This document shows, piece after piece, positions 62,985 to 64,000 of a stretch of DNA of 64,000 nt (within the stretch, counting starts at the first letter, position 1; every line of letters begins with the position of its first letter). Both the position numbers and the translations under genes were made by a program. The notes below the pieces were generated by a model that ran no database searches, was not told the origin of the DNA, and saw only the letters and a list, made by a program, of their open reading frames with translations. The stretch is from Staphylococcus xylosus (GTDB lineage Bacteria; Bacillota; Bacilli; Staphylococcales; Staphylococcaceae), in NCBI RefSeq assembly GCF_002732165.1, contig NZ_MRZO01000001.1, forward strand, positions 248,001-312,000, in the 5' to 3' direction.

Positions 62985-64000
62985 ATCAAGTCCACTAATT
63001 TTTGAGCGTTCTAAAAAAGGTCGTTATGCGTATTCGTTACCAAAAAAAGAAATAGATAATGGTGCTGTTGAAAAATTATTAGACGAAAAATATATTAGAA
63101 AAAATAAAGCAGAACTACCAGAAGTTGCTGAATTAGATTTAGTGAGACATTACACAGAGCTTTCAAATAAAAACTTTGGTGTGGATTCAGGATTTTATCC
63201 ATTAGGTTCTTGTACTATGAAATATAATCCGAAAATAAATGAAAAGATTGCTAGAATACCGGGATTTGCGGAATCACATCCATTACAAGATGAATCGCAA
63301 GTTCAAGGATCTTTGGAGATTATTCATAGTTTGCAAGAAGAGTTGAAAGAAATCACAGGTATGGATGAGGTAACATTACAACCTGCTGCTGGTGCTCATG
63401 GTGAGTGGACAGCTTTAATGATTTTTAAAGCATACCACCAAAAAAATGGAGAAGGTCATCGTGACGAAGTTATCGTTCCTGACTCTGCACACGGAACTAA
63501 CCCAGCTTCAGCTGCATTTGCAGGCTTTAAGGCTGTAACAGTTAAATCAAATGAACGCGGAGAAGTAGATATTGATGATTTGAAGCGTTTAGTTAATGAT
63601 AAAACAGCTGCTATCATGTTAACAAATCCAAATACTTTAGGAATTTTCGAGAAAAATATTATGGATATTCGTAATATCGTTCATGAAGCTGGAGGATTAT
63701 TATATTATGATGGTGCAAATTTAAATGCCATTATGGACAAAGTTAGACCAGGCGATATGGGATTTGATGCAGTTCACTTAAACTTACACAAAACATTTAC
63801 GGGACCACACGGCGGTGGTGGACCAGGTTCTGGACCAGTAGGCGTTAAAAAAGAACTTGCGAGCTTTTTACCTAAACCGATGGTTGTTAAAGAAAACGAT
63901 ATTTATAAATATGATAATAATATAGAAAATTCTATAGGACGTGTTAAACCTTTCTATGGTAACTTTGGCATCTACTTAAGAGCGTATACTTACATTCGTA
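62971..64000 (+). CDS. gcvPB: glycine dehydrogenase (decarboxylating) subunit 2 (3' end outside window)
   Basis: Open from ATG 62971 to the window edge (343 codons). It has [38 protein letters not shown] and the PLP lysine in [24 protein letters not shown]. It decarboxylates glycine with PLP and passes the aminomethyl group to H protein. The start lies inside gcvPA, with AGGTGAA upstream. About a quarter of the gene is missing on the right. Confidence 0.96.
   Translation, partial: MVVSKSSPLIFERSKKGRYAYSLPKKEIDNGAVEKLLDEKYIRKNKAELPEVAELDLVRHYTELSNKNFGVDSGFYPLGSCTMKYNPKINEKIARIPGFAESHPLQDESQVQGSLEIIHSLQEELKEITGMDEVTLQPAAGAHGEWTALMIFKAYHQKNGEGHRDEVIVPDSAHGTNPASAAFAGFKAVTVKSNERGEVDIDDLKRLVNDKTAAIMLTNPNTLGIFEKNIMDIRNIVHEAGGLLYYDGANLNAIMDKVRPGDMGFDAVHLNLHKTFTGPHGGGGPGSGPVGVKKELASFLPKPMVVKENDIYKYDNNIENSIGRVKPFYGNFGIYLRAYTYIR

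Overview
The window is a 64 kb stretch of low-GC Firmicute core chromosome. Gene order and protein sequence point to a Staphylococcus: rpsT-lepA-hemW-hrcA-grpE-dnaK-dnaJ-prmA-rsmE, dnaG-sigA, comE and comG operons, gcvT-gcvPA-gcvPB, a single-chain glycyl-tRNA synthetase with a T-box, and the mreA-mreB-zur zinc operon. Many proteins are near, but clearly not identical to, what I remember of S. aureus, so a coagulase-negative species is likely. The S. saprophyticus/xylosus group is only a guess. Nearly all genes lie on the + strand. Only rpsT and glyS are on the - strand. I see no rRNA, tRNA, IS element, prophage or CRISPR array.

Layout. 1-4809: a 5-oxoproline (pxp) cluster with a biotin carboxyl carrier protein, a biotin carboxylase and an NRAMP-fold transporter. 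4810-6462: a disturbed segment with a TauE/SafE permease gene, bracketed by the real end of the NRAMP gene and a second, diverged copy of that end. 6463-12130: mtnN, then the yqeG-yqeH-aroE-yhbY-nadD-yqeK-rsfS-methyltransferase operon. 12179-16709: comEA-comEB-comEC and holA. 16820-17463: rpsT, convergent with holA. 17464-27109: lepA, hemW, the HrcA/CtsR-type heat-shock operon and two methyltransferases. 27358-34528: rpsU, nfeD-floA, phoH, ybeY, dgkA, cdd, era and recO. 34529-36836: a convergent gap, glyS and its T-box leader. 36837-45884: ccpN, yqfL, dnaG, sigA, trmK, a Nif3-like gene, cshB and nfo. 46040-48144: zinc uptake operon. 48397-56081: sodA, pbp3, rpmG, a 5-FTHF cyclo-ligase, a rhomboid protease, yqgQ, glucokinase, a thiamine-binding-type protein and an MBL hydrolase. 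56180-60335: comGA-comGG and aroK. 60336-64000: glycine riboswitch and the glycine cleavage genes.

The signals I find most worth following are these. (1) The comE and comG operons, 44 kb apart, share an upstream element (AAAAGTAA, 14 nt, ACGTGTAYA) with identical spacing. In both, the element is folded into a long U-tailed hairpin whose 3' arm is the Shine-Dalgarno site of the first com gene. (2) The pxp cluster supplies every part expected of a multi-subunit, urea-carboxylase-like biotin enzyme. Its NRAMP-fold transporter lacks the metal-binding motifs of the family. (3) The duplicated NRAMP tail marks a recombination scar around the TauE gene. Most of the rest is ordinary, well-conserved housekeeping sequence.
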